DNA from: Micrococcaceae bacterium Sec5.1
GTDB taxonomy: Bacteria > Actinomycetota > Actinomycetes > Actinomycetales > Micrococcaceae
Length of the DNA stretch: 64,000 nucleotides
Assembly (NCBI GenBank): GCA_039636795.1
Contig: CP143430.1
Location: 4,960,001 to 5,024,000 of the forward strand
Direction of reading: 5' to 3'
This document shows positions 22,701 to 32,109 of the stretch, piece after piece. The notes under the pieces were generated by a model. It had not been told where the DNA came from. It made no database searches and saw nothing but the letters and a program-made list of their open reading frames with translations. Within the stretch, counting starts at the first letter, position 1. The number at the start of each line of letters is the position of its first letter. Position numbers and translations under genes: made by a program.

Positions 22701-23265
22701 CGAACACCTGGCCGTCAGGGAAGATCCCCTCCAACGCACCCTTGGTGAACCTCTTCTGGGCAATCCCCTCGATCGCTTCCAAGTCCAGCGGCTTGTTGTC
22801 GATCACGTAAAAACGCCCGACGCTGGACTCCGTACCATTCTTCGGCAAATCAAACAGCGCCGAGACCGTCACCTTCGTGCCGGCCGCGTTGTCGAACGTC
22901 AGCGCGACGGCGGACCAGGTGGCACCCGGGCGCTGGAAGGCACTGGCCGAACCATCGCCAACAGCCTTATCACCGACCTTGCCGCGCATATAAGTAAACG
23001 TGGTCCTCTTGTCCTCCACAGCACCGCCGGACCGCTGGGCAGCAGCCTCATTGGACCGCGGACGGGCATCAAACACCCGGAGCATGGCATCAAACAGCGT
23101 CGACTTGCCGACGCCCGAATTGCCCGTCAGGAGAGTGCCGTTTCGATCCACGTGCATAGTGTGGGCCCCATGGAACGTGCCCCAGTTGACCACCTGCACG
23201 AGTGCCAGGCGCATCTGTCCGGGGTTCGTGAGCTCGCCGAGCGGGAGCATGCTTGCGATCGTCAC
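19795..23265 (-). CDS. jetC: JetC/MksB-type SMC-like ATPase
   Basis: This 1156-residue protein is an SMC-like ATPase of the MukB/MksB/JetC type. The head has Walker A GNSGVGKS at 48-55. The signature SGGERQRF (about 1036) and Walker B TVMMDEAF (about 1068-1075) are at the far end. Between them lie long Glu/Ala/Arg-rich segments that look like coiled-coil arms with a hinge near the middle. It forms the motor of Wadjet (JetABCD) or MksBEF complexes, which extrude DNA loops and restrict plasmids. The GTG start overlaps the jetB stop by 4 bases. No jetD follows: the operon ends in a terminator. Confidence 0.9.
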   Translation of the reverse strand: MTIASMLPLGELTNPGQMRLALVQVVNWGTFHGAHTMHVDRNGTLLTGNSGVGKSTLFDAMLRVFDARPRSNEAAAQRSGGAVEDKRTTFTYMRGKVGDKAVGDGSASAFQRPGATWSAVALTFDNAAGTKVTVSALFDLPKNGTESSVGRFYVIDNKPLDLEAIEGIAQKRFTKGALEGIFPDGQVFDVHKAFAERFRRLLGINSDQALPLLRVIQAGKGLGGSVNTFFRDQVLDAPATLAAADDVVEEFSNLMSIRQRLEDVRQQRDQLAPVPGLNKDYAQALLDANRLRELAGEEFEAYKQQLAVTVHAKTLARFKELAQSKAQELAAERTVRDALAKELRELELDYNNRGGNAISAIEQSLENARVSLKLRQQVEESARKALADAGLNLEWSAEGWDQAHEQAATRSAELKDDSEALKELRFEAFDGHATKKRELAAAEQELLSLRSRKSLLPPSSIENRAAIAAATGIPEERMPFGGELIDLAEGQDQWRPSAERALRNLATTLLVPGEHFAAVTRYLNDNTVRGALRAVDVSKPVAGGALAVEDVSDGDLLTKLSILTSGANADAGEWIRERIALDFAYPCVEDPDELASMDKGLSLGGVVKRNRHTVEKDDRFTSRQDYVLGFDNASKLELVAARVGELENELAKAAELAQSREDSHQGMARQLEALRRVAEDERPWEQVSAVVAADELARIEQRLTDALAAQADLEPLRASIEAVREKHQSSTGAAAVLQSEYKALDQKMVTADGLLDAARLKLEQAPPSGSTVAALEPYFAGVGEVSELYELDNLANSVRNKLLDELHAAESRSQATAERLTRIFEAFVRDWGSAISADYGTSISAAGDFESRYHAIVSDGLPAQEAEFRLFFNQRTHESFSTLLHLLDEERRSITSRILPLNGILSEVNFHEGSYLELDIKQTLPATAKQFKDAIQNALKAKHTRPSRSASAAAGTEADDDAELTARYKSLETLVKRLGSQTPEDRRWRAEVLDVRGHLFIQCKEHREVAAKSAKAGKSGKKKTEVFMHADTGSMSGGERQRFTAFIMAAALSYQLGIAEQGFTTYGTVMMDEAFVLASEEFAGAGIKALHEFGFQLLLAAPENVIDLSRHLGSVTEILRDKRTNRSGVLTAPVIAGPGEPGAWRSEANPVDIVLR

Positions 23266-24611
23266 TTCTGTGTCCCGTCAGTGCTTGTTGCGTCGGTGCT
23301 GGTTGCGTTCGCGGCGGTACCGGACACATGCTCTGCATGCTCGGTCGTTCCTCCCTTAGACGCATGCTGCCGCATGTCTCCGGGATCGCCGCTCGTGCCG
23401 TTCCCGGCTTCCGAACCCGCGTCAAACCGTTTAGCAAGATCGACGAGGTCGCCGGTTGGATTGACCCCGGCACCATCTTCATTTTCATGGTCAGGGAGGG
23501 CGGCTGACGGCGCTGGATCGTCGAGGCCGCTGGCTGGATTGACCCCGGCACCATCTTCATTTTCATGGTCAGCGATGGCTGCTGACGGCGCTGGATCGTG
23601 GACTCCGGGTTCGACGCCGGTGAGGTCGGCACCCAAGGTAGACGACGCCGATGCCGCCCCGGGAGTGGCATCGGGCCTTCCGGAGCCGGCAGCATCGTCC
23701 ACAGGACGAGTGCTGTCCGGCGAAGGGGCGGGGGCGGCATCGGCGTCGTCCTCCCCAACCCCCACGGCCGCGTCGGCATCGTCGTCCTCGGTTGAGGTGT
23801 CTGATGAATCCACGTCCAGCAGCGGCTCTGTTCCTGATTCGTCGGCGGCTACCGCTATGAGGGCCTCTATTTGGGCTGGGATGTCGCCGATGTTTTCGAA
23901 GGGGAGGGCCAGCGGGAGCGCGTTGCTGATGGTGTACGTGTCGTCCAAGGGGGTGGGGAGGAGGAGTTGGCGGGCCAGGAGTTTGGTGATGGTGCGGGTG
24001 ACGACGTCGGAGTCGCGGAGTGCATCCTGTTGGCCTGCGGGGGTGTAATTGGCGACGAGTTCCGAGATCTCTTCGCGGGTGATGGTGGGGTCCGTCTGGG
24101 CTGTGACGTGACGGTCCAGGAGGAGGCGCAGGCGGAGGAGGACGATGGTTTCCACGCGGCTCAGTGCACGCTGCTGCCGGAGGATGCTTGATCGTGAGCT
24201 GGCGCCGATGATCTCCGGGTCGACGGGGCGGAGGACGGCGATCTTGCGGTCGTGATCCAGCTGGAGAGTGAGGAACAGTTCGGAGAGGCGGCTGCGGAGG
24301 ATGAGTTGGTTGTCCAGGAGTGTGGTCCAGAGCTTCTCGTCGCGGCCGCCGTCGATGTAGGGGCCTTTCAGCAGTTTGACCAGCGCGTGACGGACCTTCA
24401 TCGGCAGCACGCCTGTGTCGCCCGGGAAGAGGGCGGCACCGTCAACGAACGTGTCCCGCGGGGTGACCCGGAACGGGTCACCGTGGGTGGCGTGAGTCGC
24501 CGCTTCAGTCGGGACTTCAGCCTCCTCAACGGCTCCGTGCTCGTCGGTGGCATGCTCCTCGGTGACGTGCCCCTCCTCGGTGACGTCCGTCGTCGTGATT
24601 TCCTCAGTCAT
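23262..24611 (-). CDS. jetB: JetB/MksE-type subunit (DUF4194) with repetitive C-terminal tail
   Basis: The 449-residue protein has a DUF4194/JetB core of about 190 residues ([20 protein letters not shown] through [14 protein letters not shown]). JetB is the winged-helix KITE-type subunit that joins JetA to the JetC heads. It has an acidic N-terminal tail of about 45 residues and a low-complexity Asp/Ala/Ser/Pro-rich C-terminal tail of about 190 residues, far longer than a minimal family member. The tail holds a 26-residue tandem repeat. The ATG at 24611 is preferred over 24623 because of the GAGG 8 bases upstream; it overlaps the jetA stop. Confidence 0.87.
   Translation of the reverse strand: MTEEITTTDVTEEGHVTEEHATDEHGAVEEAEVPTEAATHATHGDPFRVTPRDTFVDGAALFPGDTGVLPMKVRHALVKLLKGPYIDGGRDEKLWTTLLDNQLILRSRLSELFLTLQLDHDRKIAVLRPVDPEIIGASSRSSILRQQRALSRVETIVLLRLRLLLDRHVTAQTDPTITREEISELVANYTPAGQQDALRDSDVVTRTITKLLARQLLLPTPLDDTYTISNALPLALPFENIGDIPAQIEALIAVAADESGTEPLLDVDSSDTSTEDDDADAAVGVGEDDADAAPAPSPDSTRPVDDAAGSGRPDATPGAASASSTLGADLTGVEPGVHDPAPSAAIADHENEDGAGVNPASGLDDPAPSAALPDHENEDGAGVNPTGDLVDLAKRFDAGSEAGNGTSGDPGDMRQHASKGGTTEHAEHVSGTAANATSTDATSTDGTQK
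23461..23600. repeat. 78-bp in-frame tandem repeat inside jetB
   Basis: The segment beginning TTGACCCCGGCACCATCTTC recurs 78 bases later (23461 and 23539), which equals 26 codons. It encodes the repeated unit with DPAPSAA and [12 protein letters not shown]. The second copy carries few substitutions, which suggests a recent duplication. Confidence 0.88.
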
Positions 24612-26061
24612 CAGAATCCTCATTCAGCGAGACAACGGGCAAGTACGCAGTGCGGATACTGCCGTCGATTTGTTCGAAGTCGATGTGTTCCCAAGCGGCC
24701 CGGTCGAAGGCCGCACCACCATGCAGCGCCATGGACAACAGGGTTCGGACAGTGTTGATGTGCCGTTCCTCGGCGGGCAGGTTTTCCCACGCCTCGCCCA
24801 GGGTAGCTGCGCCGGCCATCGCGGCCCGCACAGCAGCAGGCTTCGCCTTTCCGGTGCGGGCTGACCGAACCCGGTCCGAGTCACTGAAGGCGATGGGATC
24901 GGCCAATCGGGGCGGGGTCGCGAACTCGTCGGGGTCGAAAAGTTTGACCATTGCCAGCGACTCGAACCCTGCGTTGTACAGAACGGGGCCGCGGACCAGG
25001 CCTGGCCGGTCGCGTTCGTAGGGCATGGACCTGATGGCTTGCTCTGCCTCAGCTAAGACCTTGCGCAGGCTGACCGACTGGCGGACGTCGTCGCTCTGGA
25101 TATAGGTGTTCAGGCTCTCGGAGAGCTTGCCGTAGATTCTCTGGATCTGGCTGTGCTGGGTGCGCAGTTCGGCCACGAGGTTCTTCAGCGTTTCGCGGTC
25201 CTCGTGCGAAAGATCGTCCGCGAACTGACGGCTCAAGACCTCGCCGATCGCGGAGCGGAAACGCAACTGCTGCTGCGGGTCTTCCAGAAAGGCTGTGAAG
25301 GAGCGGAACGTTCGGCCCTCTGGACTTTGACGCAGGCGTTTGTCGGCCTCCAGAACCTGGGCCATGGTTGCGCCCTTGCTCAGCGACTCCTCGATGATCT
25401 GGTTGCGGAGTTCGCCCACCAACTCCTCGATGCGGTCACGCATTTTCTTGTAGTCAGCGGGAAGGCTGGCTGCGAGGTCAAGGATGTTGCCGGCTGCCTC
25501 AACAGCCTCTTCGTCGTCCAGGAGGCCGTCGAACTGGCCGGAGCTGATGTCTTCGACGAGTTGCTGGCGCTCCTGGATTTCTTCCTCCAGCGCCTCCAAA
25601 CGTGCGCTTTGGTCCGGATTGGTCTCGTTGGCAAGCTTCTCCACATCGCCGAGCAGCGTGCCCAAGCGGGAACCGTTGAGCGTGGAACGATCGCTTGAGA
25701 GGCTGTCCAGGAAGGCGAGCACGCGCGCCGCTGCTTCGGTGACTTCGTAAACGATCTGGCCTGACTGGTTGCGGCGCGTCAGGAACTGCCTGCGCGTCCA
25801 TTCGTCGCCGAAGGCCTTGCCGTTCTGCTGGCCGCCCAGCCCTGGTTCCTGGCGGCGAAGCTGCTCAAGGAAGGCGTCGACGTCGGCATGGAACTCTTCC
25901 AGCGGAAGCTGCGGCCGGGTGCGGGTGAAGGAAGCCTGCAGCACCGCGATCACCCAAGGGGCCGAACGTGTGAGGGCCCAGGCTGGACCTTTGGTTAGTT
26001 GCTCGAGGTCGCGAAGCCGGGCACTGATGGCGTCGGCGGAGGACATGGCTGAACGGGACAA
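24604..26061 (-). CDS. jetA: JetA/MksF-type kleisin subunit (DUF3375)
   Basis: The 485-residue protein matches the DUF3375 family, the kleisin-like JetA/MksF subunit that bridges the ATPase heads. Features include the N-terminal [40 protein letters not shown] block and a long helical middle. A TTG at 26061 is chosen as start because AAGGAG lies 5 bases upstream, while the ATG at 26046 has no ribosome binding site. It is the first gene of the jetABC operon. Confidence 0.88.
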   Translation of the reverse strand: MSRSAMSSADAISARLRDLEQLTKGPAWALTRSAPWVIAVLQASFTRTRPQLPLEEFHADVDAFLEQLRRQEPGLGGQQNGKAFGDEWTRRQFLTRRNQSGQIVYEVTEAAARVLAFLDSLSSDRSTLNGSRLGTLLGDVEKLANETNPDQSARLEALEEEIQERQQLVEDISSGQFDGLLDDEEAVEAAGNILDLAASLPADYKKMRDRIEELVGELRNQIIEESLSKGATMAQVLEADKRLRQSPEGRTFRSFTAFLEDPQQQLRFRSAIGEVLSRQFADDLSHEDRETLKNLVAELRTQHSQIQRIYGKLSESLNTYIQSDDVRQSVSLRKVLAEAEQAIRSMPYERDRPGLVRGPVLYNAGFESLAMVKLFDPDEFATPPRLADPIAFSDSDRVRSARTGKAKPAAVRAAMAGAATLGEAWENLPAEERHINTVRTLLSMALHGGAAFDRAAWEHIDFEQIDGSIRTAYLPVVSLNEDSDD

Positions 26062-26362
26062 CTACTCTCCTTCAGCTGCTGCGAAACCTGGCTGGCAGCG
26101 GAAACTGCCCCGTACAAGGTTAACGCAGAGCATCACCGCCGCGTCGGGCGGTACTGAAAGGGCCGCCGTCGAGCCTTCCAAGGACGATGCGAAGGCTGGC
26201 CCCGCAATCATTCCGTAACATACCGCCCGGTTCGGTTTCGATCCCATATCGACACGGCCGCGACGCGATTCTGTGCTGGCCGAAAACTACGCCCACCCTT
26301 AGTGTCGGATCATCGACGCAGCCACGCCGCGTCTACCCACGCATTGTCGCATAGGGGGAACC
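26062..26362. other. Intergenic region upstream of jetA
   Basis: About 300 bases between the jetA start and a divergent small membrane-protein gene. It must contain the promoters of both. I see no gene, no repeat and in particular no jetD on either strand. Confidence 0.5.
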
Positions 26363-26665
26363 ATGGATTTTGACTTTACCGCTCTGGAAACAGCCACCTA
26401 CGTATTCATTGGAACGCTGGCCTTCGCCGCCATTTTGGTGGCGTTCATCGCAGCAGCAGCCATAGCAACTATCGTTCTCATCGGCGCCATGGGCATAGCC
26501 TGGTACACGGTCAAGGCCGTCTTGGGCGGCTTGGTGCATGGCATCAATTTTGCGTGGGACAGCCTGGTCCACCATGCAGGAAACGTCGAAATCCCGGCCG
26601 AATTCCAGCCCCAGGTTTCCCCTAGCACGGGTAGCTACTCGCGGGTAGCATTGAGGGACAGCTGA
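26363..26665 (+). CDS. Small membrane protein of unknown function
   Basis: The 100-residue protein has two hydrophobic stretches (about residues 12-34 and 35-60, rich in Ala/Ile/Val) followed by a soluble tail of about 40 residues. The ATG is preceded by AGGGGGAA, a good ribosome binding site. I recognise no family. It is divergent from the jetA operon and lies 63 bases upstream of the acyl-CoA dehydrogenase gene. Confidence 0.6.
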   Translation: MDFDFTALETATYVFIGTLAFAAILVAFIAAAAIATIVLIGAMGIAWYTVKAVLGGLVHGINFAWDSLVHHAGNVEIPAEFQPQVSPSTGSYSRVALRDS

Positions 26666-26728
26666 AGGGTTCCCCACCCGAGGCGGACCCTGGCTCCATC
26701 CGGCACAACCGGCTAGAGGAGTTATCCC

Positions 26729-28693
26729 ATGACGTCCGCTACTGACAACAGTCTCACCGCCGCAAGCGTCAACGCCACAGCAGAAGAAGCCCGCGCCGTC
26801 GCCGAGGCCGCCCGCGAAACTGAATGGAACCGGCCCAGCTTTGCCAAGGGCCTGTACTTGGGTAGCTTCGACCTCAGCCTGATCCACCCGTGGCCACAAG
26901 CCAAAACGGAGGACGTGGAGCGCGGCGAAGAGTTCATGGCCAAGCTCGAGGCGTTCTGCCGGTCCATGTCCGGACGGGTGATTGAACGCGACGCGAAGAT
27001 CCCGGACGAGTACCTTGCAGGCCTCGCGGACCTTGGCGTCTTCGGCATGAAAATCCCGCGGGAGTACGGCGGCCTGGGATTGTCCTTGGTCTACTATGGC
27101 CGCGCACTCGCTTTGGTGGGCTCCGTCCATCCGAGCCTTGGCGCACTGATTTCGGCACATCAGTCCATTGGTGTTCCGGAGCCCGTGAAGGAATTCGGCA
27201 CGCCGGAGCAAAAGCAGGAATACCTTCCGCGCTGCGCTGCCGGCGCCATTACGGCTTTTCTCCTGACGGAGCCCGACGTCGGCAGCGACCCCGCCCGGAT
27301 GGGCGCCACAGCCGTTCTTTCGGACGACGGTCGGTCTTACCTTTTGGACGGCGTGAAACTCTGGACCACCAACGGGGTGATCGCCGAGCTCGTGGTTGTT
27401 ATGGCCAGGGTTCCTGCCCACACCGACGCCGACGGCACCACGCACAAGGGCGGCATCTCCGCGTTCGTCGTGGAGATGGACTCTCCCGGCATCACCGTGG
27501 AAAACCGGAACAGCTTCATGGGCTTGCGCGGTATCGAGAATGGCGTGACCCGTTTCCACCAGGTGCGTGTGCCGGTGGAGAACCGCTTGGGCCGCGAAGG
27601 CCAAGGCCTCAAAATCGCCCTCACCACGCTCAATACCGGACGCCTCTCCATCCCCGGCCTGTGCGTTGCCGCAGGGAAATGGAGCCTGAAGATCGCCCGC
27701 GAATGGTCCAACGCGCGGACACAATGGGGCCGCCCGGTGGGCAAGCACGAGGCCGTAGGAAAGAAGATTGCGTTCATCGCCGCCACCACCTTCGCGTTGG
27801 AAGCTGTGTTTGAACTGTCAGCCGAGATGGCAGACGCCGGCCAAAAGGACGTGCGCATCGAAGCCGCGCTGGCCAAGCTCTGGTCCACTGAACTGAGCTG
27901 CCGGATCGCCGATGAACTGGTTCAGATCCGCGGCGGCCGTGGCTTTGAAACCGCCGAATCCCTTGAAGCAAGGGGGGAACGCGCCGTAGCTGCCGAGCAA
28001 CTCCTCCGGGACCTCCGCATCAACCGGATCTTCGAGGGTTCCAGCGAGATCATGAAACTCCTCATCGCCCGCGAAGCCGTGGACGCACACCTTGCCGCCG
28101 CGGGCGACCTCGCCTCATCGGATGCCAGCCTGCAGGACAAGGCGAGGGCCGCCGTCGGAGCTTCAGGTTTCTATGCCCGCTGGCTGCCGAAACTCGTTGC
28201 CGGAGCAGGCATGGATCCGCGCTCCTACGGCGAGTTCGGACGATTGGGCAAGCACCTGCGGTTTGTTGAAAGGTCCTCGCGCCGGCTCGCCCGGCAGACT
28301 TTCTACGGCATGGGGCGCTGGCAAGCGAAGCTGGAACACAAACAAGCGTTCCTTGGCAGGATCGTGGACATCGGCGCCGAACTGTTCGCGATGGCAGCAT
28401 GCTGCTCCCGGGCCGAAATGCTGCTCCGTACCCACCCGGAACACGGCGCGGCGGCCTTTGAGCTCGCCGAGGCCTATTGCGAGCAGGCGCGCGTGCGGGT
28501 GGACGAATACTTCGACCAGCTGTGGCGGAACACCGACGACGGCGACCACCAGCTTTCGCGCAAAGTCCTCGCCGGCGATTACGCCTGGCTGGAGGCCGGG
28601 GTCCTGGATCAGTCCGAAGGAACCGGGCCGTGGATCGCCGATGCTTCCCCGGGCGCCTCAAACAAGGAGAACCTGCACCGGAAATATCGGTAG
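26729..28693 (+). CDS. Acyl-CoA dehydrogenase family protein
   Basis: The 654-residue protein has the acyl-CoA dehydrogenase fold: LTEPDVGSDPARMGATA is the FAD-contact signature, and QIRGGRGFETAESLEARGERAVAAEQLLRDLRINRIFEGSSEIM is the C-terminal signature. Typical enzymes have about 380-400 residues; this one has an additional C-terminal helical domain of about 190 residues, as in the very-long-chain type. It oxidises acyl-CoA to enoyl-CoA in fatty acid degradation using FAD. The start has GAGGAG upstream. The substrate chain length is not determined. Confidence 0.92.
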   Translation: MTSATDNSLTAASVNATAEEARAVAEAARETEWNRPSFAKGLYLGSFDLSLIHPWPQAKTEDVERGEEFMAKLEAFCRSMSGRVIERDAKIPDEYLAGLADLGVFGMKIPREYGGLGLSLVYYGRALALVGSVHPSLGALISAHQSIGVPEPVKEFGTPEQKQEYLPRCAAGAITAFLLTEPDVGSDPARMGATAVLSDDGRSYLLDGVKLWTTNGVIAELVVVMARVPAHTDADGTTHKGGISAFVVEMDSPGITVENRNSFMGLRGIENGVTRFHQVRVPVENRLGREGQGLKIALTTLNTGRLSIPGLCVAAGKWSLKIAREWSNARTQWGRPVGKHEAVGKKIAFIAATTFALEAVFELSAEMADAGQKDVRIEAALAKLWSTELSCRIADELVQIRGGRGFETAESLEARGERAVAAEQLLRDLRINRIFEGSSEIMKLLIAREAVDAHLAAAGDLASSDASLQDKARAAVGASGFYARWLPKLVAGAGMDPRSYGEFGRLGKHLRFVERSSRRLARQTFYGMGRWQAKLEHKQAFLGRIVDIGAELFAMAACCSRAEMLLRTHPEHGAAAFELAEAYCEQARVRVDEYFDQLWRNTDDGDHQLSRKVLAGDYAWLEAGVLDQSEGTGPWIADASPGASNKENLHRKYR

Positions 28694-28697
28694 CCCG

Positions 28698-29153
28698 CTA
28701 CAGGACCTCGCCGTCAACGTAGTACCAGCGCCTAGCCTCACGTACGAAACGGCTGTGTTCGCGCTGCACTCCCCGTTCGCCGTCGGACCTGTAGCGCGCG
28801 GCGAACTCAACGGTCCCGGTGGTGTCCAAGGGCCCGCCGTTTGACGTGCCCAGGATGTCGAGCCTGCGCCATTGCATGTCCGCGTCCAGCTCCAAGGAAG
28901 CCGGGCGGGTTGACGCGTGCCAAGTGCGCAGGAGGTATGCCGGATCCAGAATGACGAACGCCGAATACCGGGAACGCATAAGCTGCTCGGCTGTGGGCGC
29001 ATCGGCCTCGCCGCGGTGGAAGCGCCCACAACAATCGTTATAGGGCTCCCCGGAGAGGCAGGGGCACGCACTGTTGCGGAGTCGGCTGAAATCAGGGGTC
29101 ACGTTGTCCCAATCCGAGGCTGAAAATGAGAGCTGGACAACATATTTTCCCAC
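28698..29153 (-). CDS. YchJ-family SEC-C motif protein
   Basis: The product is up to 151 residues with the SEC-C zinc motif CPCLSGEPYNDCC at 30-42, followed by the YchJ region APTAEQLMRSRYSAFVILDPAYLLRTWHASTRP. This family has an NTF2-like core and an unknown biochemical role. The ATG at 29153 has a weak ribosome binding site; a GTG at about 29102 would remove 17 residues that are not typical of the family. It ends 4 bases from the convergent dehydrogenase gene. Confidence 0.82.
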   Translation of the reverse strand: MGKYVVQLSFSASDWDNVTPDFSRLRNSACPCLSGEPYNDCCGRFHRGEADAPTAEQLMRSRYSAFVILDPAYLLRTWHASTRPASLELDADMQWRRLDILGTSNGGPLDTTGTVEFAARYRSDGERGVQREHSRFVREARRWYYVDGEVL

Positions 29154-29289
29154 GCCATGTAACAGCTTCGAAACAACCCCTGCCAGAGGGTGGTGCGGGG
29201 CGTGATTCCGTCGGTGCTGGACCTTAGGCTAGATGTGCAAGCTGGGTGGGCAATGCGCGCATCGCAAAACGACTGCCAGGGGAGGCTAC

Positions 29290-30177
29290 GTGGAGGATCC
29301 GACAACACTCGCCATCAACCTGACATATTTGGGCACGGTGGGGATGGCTATCCTCATGTTCCTGGGCCTCGGGTTGGTCATCATCATCACTCTGGTAGTT
29401 GCCGGAGTCGGACGGCTTGTGTCAGTGATTCTCCTGGCGATGATCGGCGTCTTCCCCAAGAAGGAAACGGTCGCCATCGTTCATCTGCCTCCTGCTCCGG
29501 AACACGTACCCGTTTTGGCGGGTGACGACGTCGATTACTCCAGTCACGCTGTTGAGTCACCTCTTGAAGATCTTGCCTACGTTCCTACCGGTTCCACTGC
29601 CGAGGTGGCAGCCCATCCTGTTGTGGCAGAGCCCAAGAAGGATCGCTTTGGCGATGTTCGACGCCGGGTCTCGGATGCCGCTTCTGCCGTCAAGGACGGT
29701 GCGTGGAAGGTTAGCCCCAGGAAGGTACCCAAGCCTGCCCAGGTTAAGGAAGTGGTCGAAACACAGACCGCCCACCACCCCTTGCTCGTGGCCGCCAGCA
29801 AGGAACCCCCCGTGCTTGCGAAGGACTGGGCCGACGCCGTCGCGGAAGCTGACCGGAGGGCGGCCGAGCGCGCAAAGGCAGAGGAACCGCCCGCCATCAA
29901 GGTAACGGTCCGTGAGGTGGGCGAGCCAACACCGCCGTCCAGCAATGAGGAACCACCCGCCCCGAAGGCCCCGGATGCGCAGCAGTCTTCGGGCACCGAG
30001 GCGTCGCCGGGCAATGGTCCGAAAAAGTCCGGTCCTGAATCTACAAAATCCAGCCAGGGGAACAGCTCGGCCCAAGGGAACAACTCCAAGAAATCGGGCC
30101 CGAACACTTCCAAGAATGGAAAGCCTTCGAGCCCGGTCCGTAAGGGTTCGCTCAGCGGGGTAAGCCGCAACTCCTAA
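29290..30177 (+). CDS. Membrane-anchored protein with long charged tail, unknown function
   Basis: The 295-residue protein has a hydrophobic N-terminal region with about two helices (roughly residues 10-55: VGMAILMFLGLGLVIIITLV and a following segment), then a long polar tail rich in Pro, Glu, Lys and Ser that ends in a basic stretch. I chose the GTG at 29290 because AGGGGAGG lies 5 bases upstream. No known domain is evident. It shares its last 4 bases with the convergent flavin reductase gene. Confidence 0.6.
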   Translation: MEDPTTLAINLTYLGTVGMAILMFLGLGLVIIITLVVAGVGRLVSVILLAMIGVFPKKETVAIVHLPPAPEHVPVLAGDDVDYSSHAVESPLEDLAYVPTGSTAEVAAHPVVAEPKKDRFGDVRRRVSDAASAVKDGAWKVSPRKVPKPAQVKEVVETQTAHHPLLVAASKEPPVLAKDWADAVAEADRRAAERAKAEEPPAIKVTVREVGEPTPPSSNEEPPAPKAPDAQQSSGTEASPGNGPKKSGPESTKSSQGNSSAQGNNSKKSGPNTSKNGKPSSPVRKGSLSGVSRNS

Positions 30178-30665
30178 GCGGCGAGCTGCCGGAACGCTGC
30201 TCCGTGGTAGATCAGTGGTTTGGATTCGTGGTTGATGGTGGTCGCTTTGACCTCGAGGACAACGATCGCGTGGTCCCCGGCGGGCGTCTCGGAGACAACC
30301 TCGCACTCGAAACCCAGCACCGCGCCGTCGATCAGAACGGCCCCTGAGTCACTGACGCTGGTGGACAATCCGGCGAAGCGGTCCCGGGTTTTGGAGGACA
30401 GCTGAAGGCAGGCCGCTTCCTGACCCTCGGCCAGCACGGATACCCCCAGCCTGCTGGCCTGCCGAAGCTTGGGCCACGTTGTGGAGGAGTTCTGCACCGC
30501 GAACATCACCAACGGCGGCTCCAATGACACGCCCACCGTGAAGGACGATGCCACCAGGGCTTCTGGCGTGAAATCCACCATGGCACTGAAGGCAGCCACT
30601 CCGGACGGGAACTGCGCAAATGCAGCCTTGATGGCCGCCGTTTCTTCCACGGTTGTCTGTGTCAT
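30174..30665 (-). CDS. Flavin reductase family protein
   Basis: The 163-residue protein matches the flavin reductase/DIM6 family: FPSGVAAFSAMVDFTPEALVASSFTVGVSLEPPLVMFAVQNSSTTWPKL is the FMN-binding half. It may supply reduced flavin to a two-component monooxygenase or act alone. No monooxygenase is adjacent. It overlaps the convergent upstream gene by 4 bases at the 3' ends. Confidence 0.88.
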   Translation of the reverse strand: MTQTTVEETAAIKAAFAQFPSGVAAFSAMVDFTPEALVASSFTVGVSLEPPLVMFAVQNSSTTWPKLRQASRLGVSVLAEGQEAACLQLSSKTRDRFAGLSTSVSDSGAVLIDGAVLGFECEVVSETPAGDHAIVVLEVKATTINHESKPLIYHGAAFRQLAA

Positions 30666-30912
30666 TTTTGCTGTCCCCTATCGTGCGTTGCTTGAGTTCC
30701 TTTCCCATAATTCACCCGCTTCCGGGAACGGCAATATTTGTTGATTCGAAAGACATTTGTGTTGCCGCATGTCAAGAAATGTCGCGAACTAAGGCCGCTT
30801 CCATTACCCCGCAAGACGAAAAACGAAGAAGTTCTACCGTTTGCATTTGGGCGTCCCACGGCCGTGTGTAGCCTCGATTGGACATGCCCTTGACCCACCA
30901 CAGGAAGCCGAC

Positions 30913-31947
30913 ATGAGCCTCAACGAGCTACGAACGCTTGGACGCACTGGCGCCCTGATCAGCCCTCTCACCCTGGGTACCTTGAACTTCGGCACCGGCA
31001 CCGCCCCCACGGGACCTGCGGAGAGCATCCGCATCATCCAGGCTGCGCTCGACGGCGGCATCACCAGCATCGACACCGCCGATATTTACTCCCAGGGCGA
31101 GGCCGAGGTAGTGGTGGGCCAGGCAATCCAAGGAAGGCGCGACGACGTTTTCCTCGCCACCAAATTCCATGGCCAGATGGGGTCCAACCCAGCACACGCC
31201 GGAAATTCGCGTCGGTGGATTGTCCGGGCTGTGGAGGACAGCTTGAGGCGGCTCAATACGGACAGGATCGATCTCTACCAAGCGCACCGTCCCGACTACA
31301 ACACCGATCTCCTTGAGACCATCACCACCCTGAACGATCTCATCCGGCAGGGCAAGATCCTCTACTACGGCACCTCGGTGTTCAGCCCCGCGCAGCTCGT
31401 CGAGGCACAGTGGATCGCGAACACCAACCACCTGACGCCGCCGGTGGTGGATCAGGTTCCCTATTCGCTTTTGGTTCGCGCCAACGAACGCGACGTTTTC
31501 CCCATCACCCAGCAGTACGGCGTCGGGGTTTTGAGTTATGGACCGCTCGACGGTGGGTGGCTGGCTGGCGGTTACCGCGTTGGCGCGGGCCAGCCCGAAA
31601 GCTCGCGTTCGGCCGCTGTGCCCGGCCGGTTCGATGTGAACGCGCCCTTCAACCAAGGCAAGCTGCACGCGGCAGACGCACTCGCACAACTGGCCGCCAG
31701 GTACGGACTGACCCTCATCCAGCTCGCTGTGGCCTTTGCGTTGAACCATCCAGCCGTCACCAGTGTGATTATTGGACCGCGGACCGAGGACCATCTCACC
31801 GACTACTTGAAGGCCGCCGATGTGGTGCTCAACGACGCGGTTTTGGATGAAATCGATGACATCGTGGCCCCCGCCGTCAACTTCCTTGAGCGGGACGCCG
31901 GCACGGTTGCTCCGCATCTGGAGTACCCGGAACTTCGACGTCGGTAG
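30913..31947 (+). CDS. Aldo/keto reductase
   Basis: This 344-residue barrel protein has the aldo-keto reductase catalytic tetrad regions: SIDTADIYSQGEAE (Asp and Tyr), FLATKF (Lys) and YQAHRPD (His). It should use NADPH to reduce carbonyls or oxidise hydroxyls. The start has CAGGAAG upstream. Substrate is unknown. It belongs to the subfamily of potassium-channel-beta/Tas-like reductases rather than to the fucose dehydrogenase encoded at 47675-48637. Confidence 0.9.
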   Translation: MSLNELRTLGRTGALISPLTLGTLNFGTGTAPTGPAESIRIIQAALDGGITSIDTADIYSQGEAEVVVGQAIQGRRDDVFLATKFHGQMGSNPAHAGNSRRWIVRAVEDSLRRLNTDRIDLYQAHRPDYNTDLLETITTLNDLIRQGKILYYGTSVFSPAQLVEAQWIANTNHLTPPVVDQVPYSLLVRANERDVFPITQQYGVGVLSYGPLDGGWLAGGYRVGAGQPESSRSAAVPGRFDVNAPFNQGKLHAADALAQLAARYGLTLIQLAVAFALNHPAVTSVIIGPRTEDHLTDYLKAADVVLNDAVLDEIDDIVAPAVNFLERDAGTVAPHLEYPELRRR

Positions 31948-32109
31948 CTCGCCACCCGTTGTGGGGACCGCTCTGCGGGCTTCTTCGCTCGCGGACAGTG
32001 CATACCGGGCCTCGCAATCGCCTATTGACGGCATTAGGTCCCCGCGTGATCCTTGTCCTAAGTGCTGCGGCACGCCCGCAGCGTCAGGTCCAGTAGAACG
32101 CCGCCTCCC

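Noticed and set aside
19795..23265. jetC as SbcC or chromosomal SMC
   Set aside because: Its neighbours jetB (DUF4194) and jetA (DUF3375) and the overlapping starts define the Wadjet/MksB-type operon. No sbcD or scpAB genes are near.
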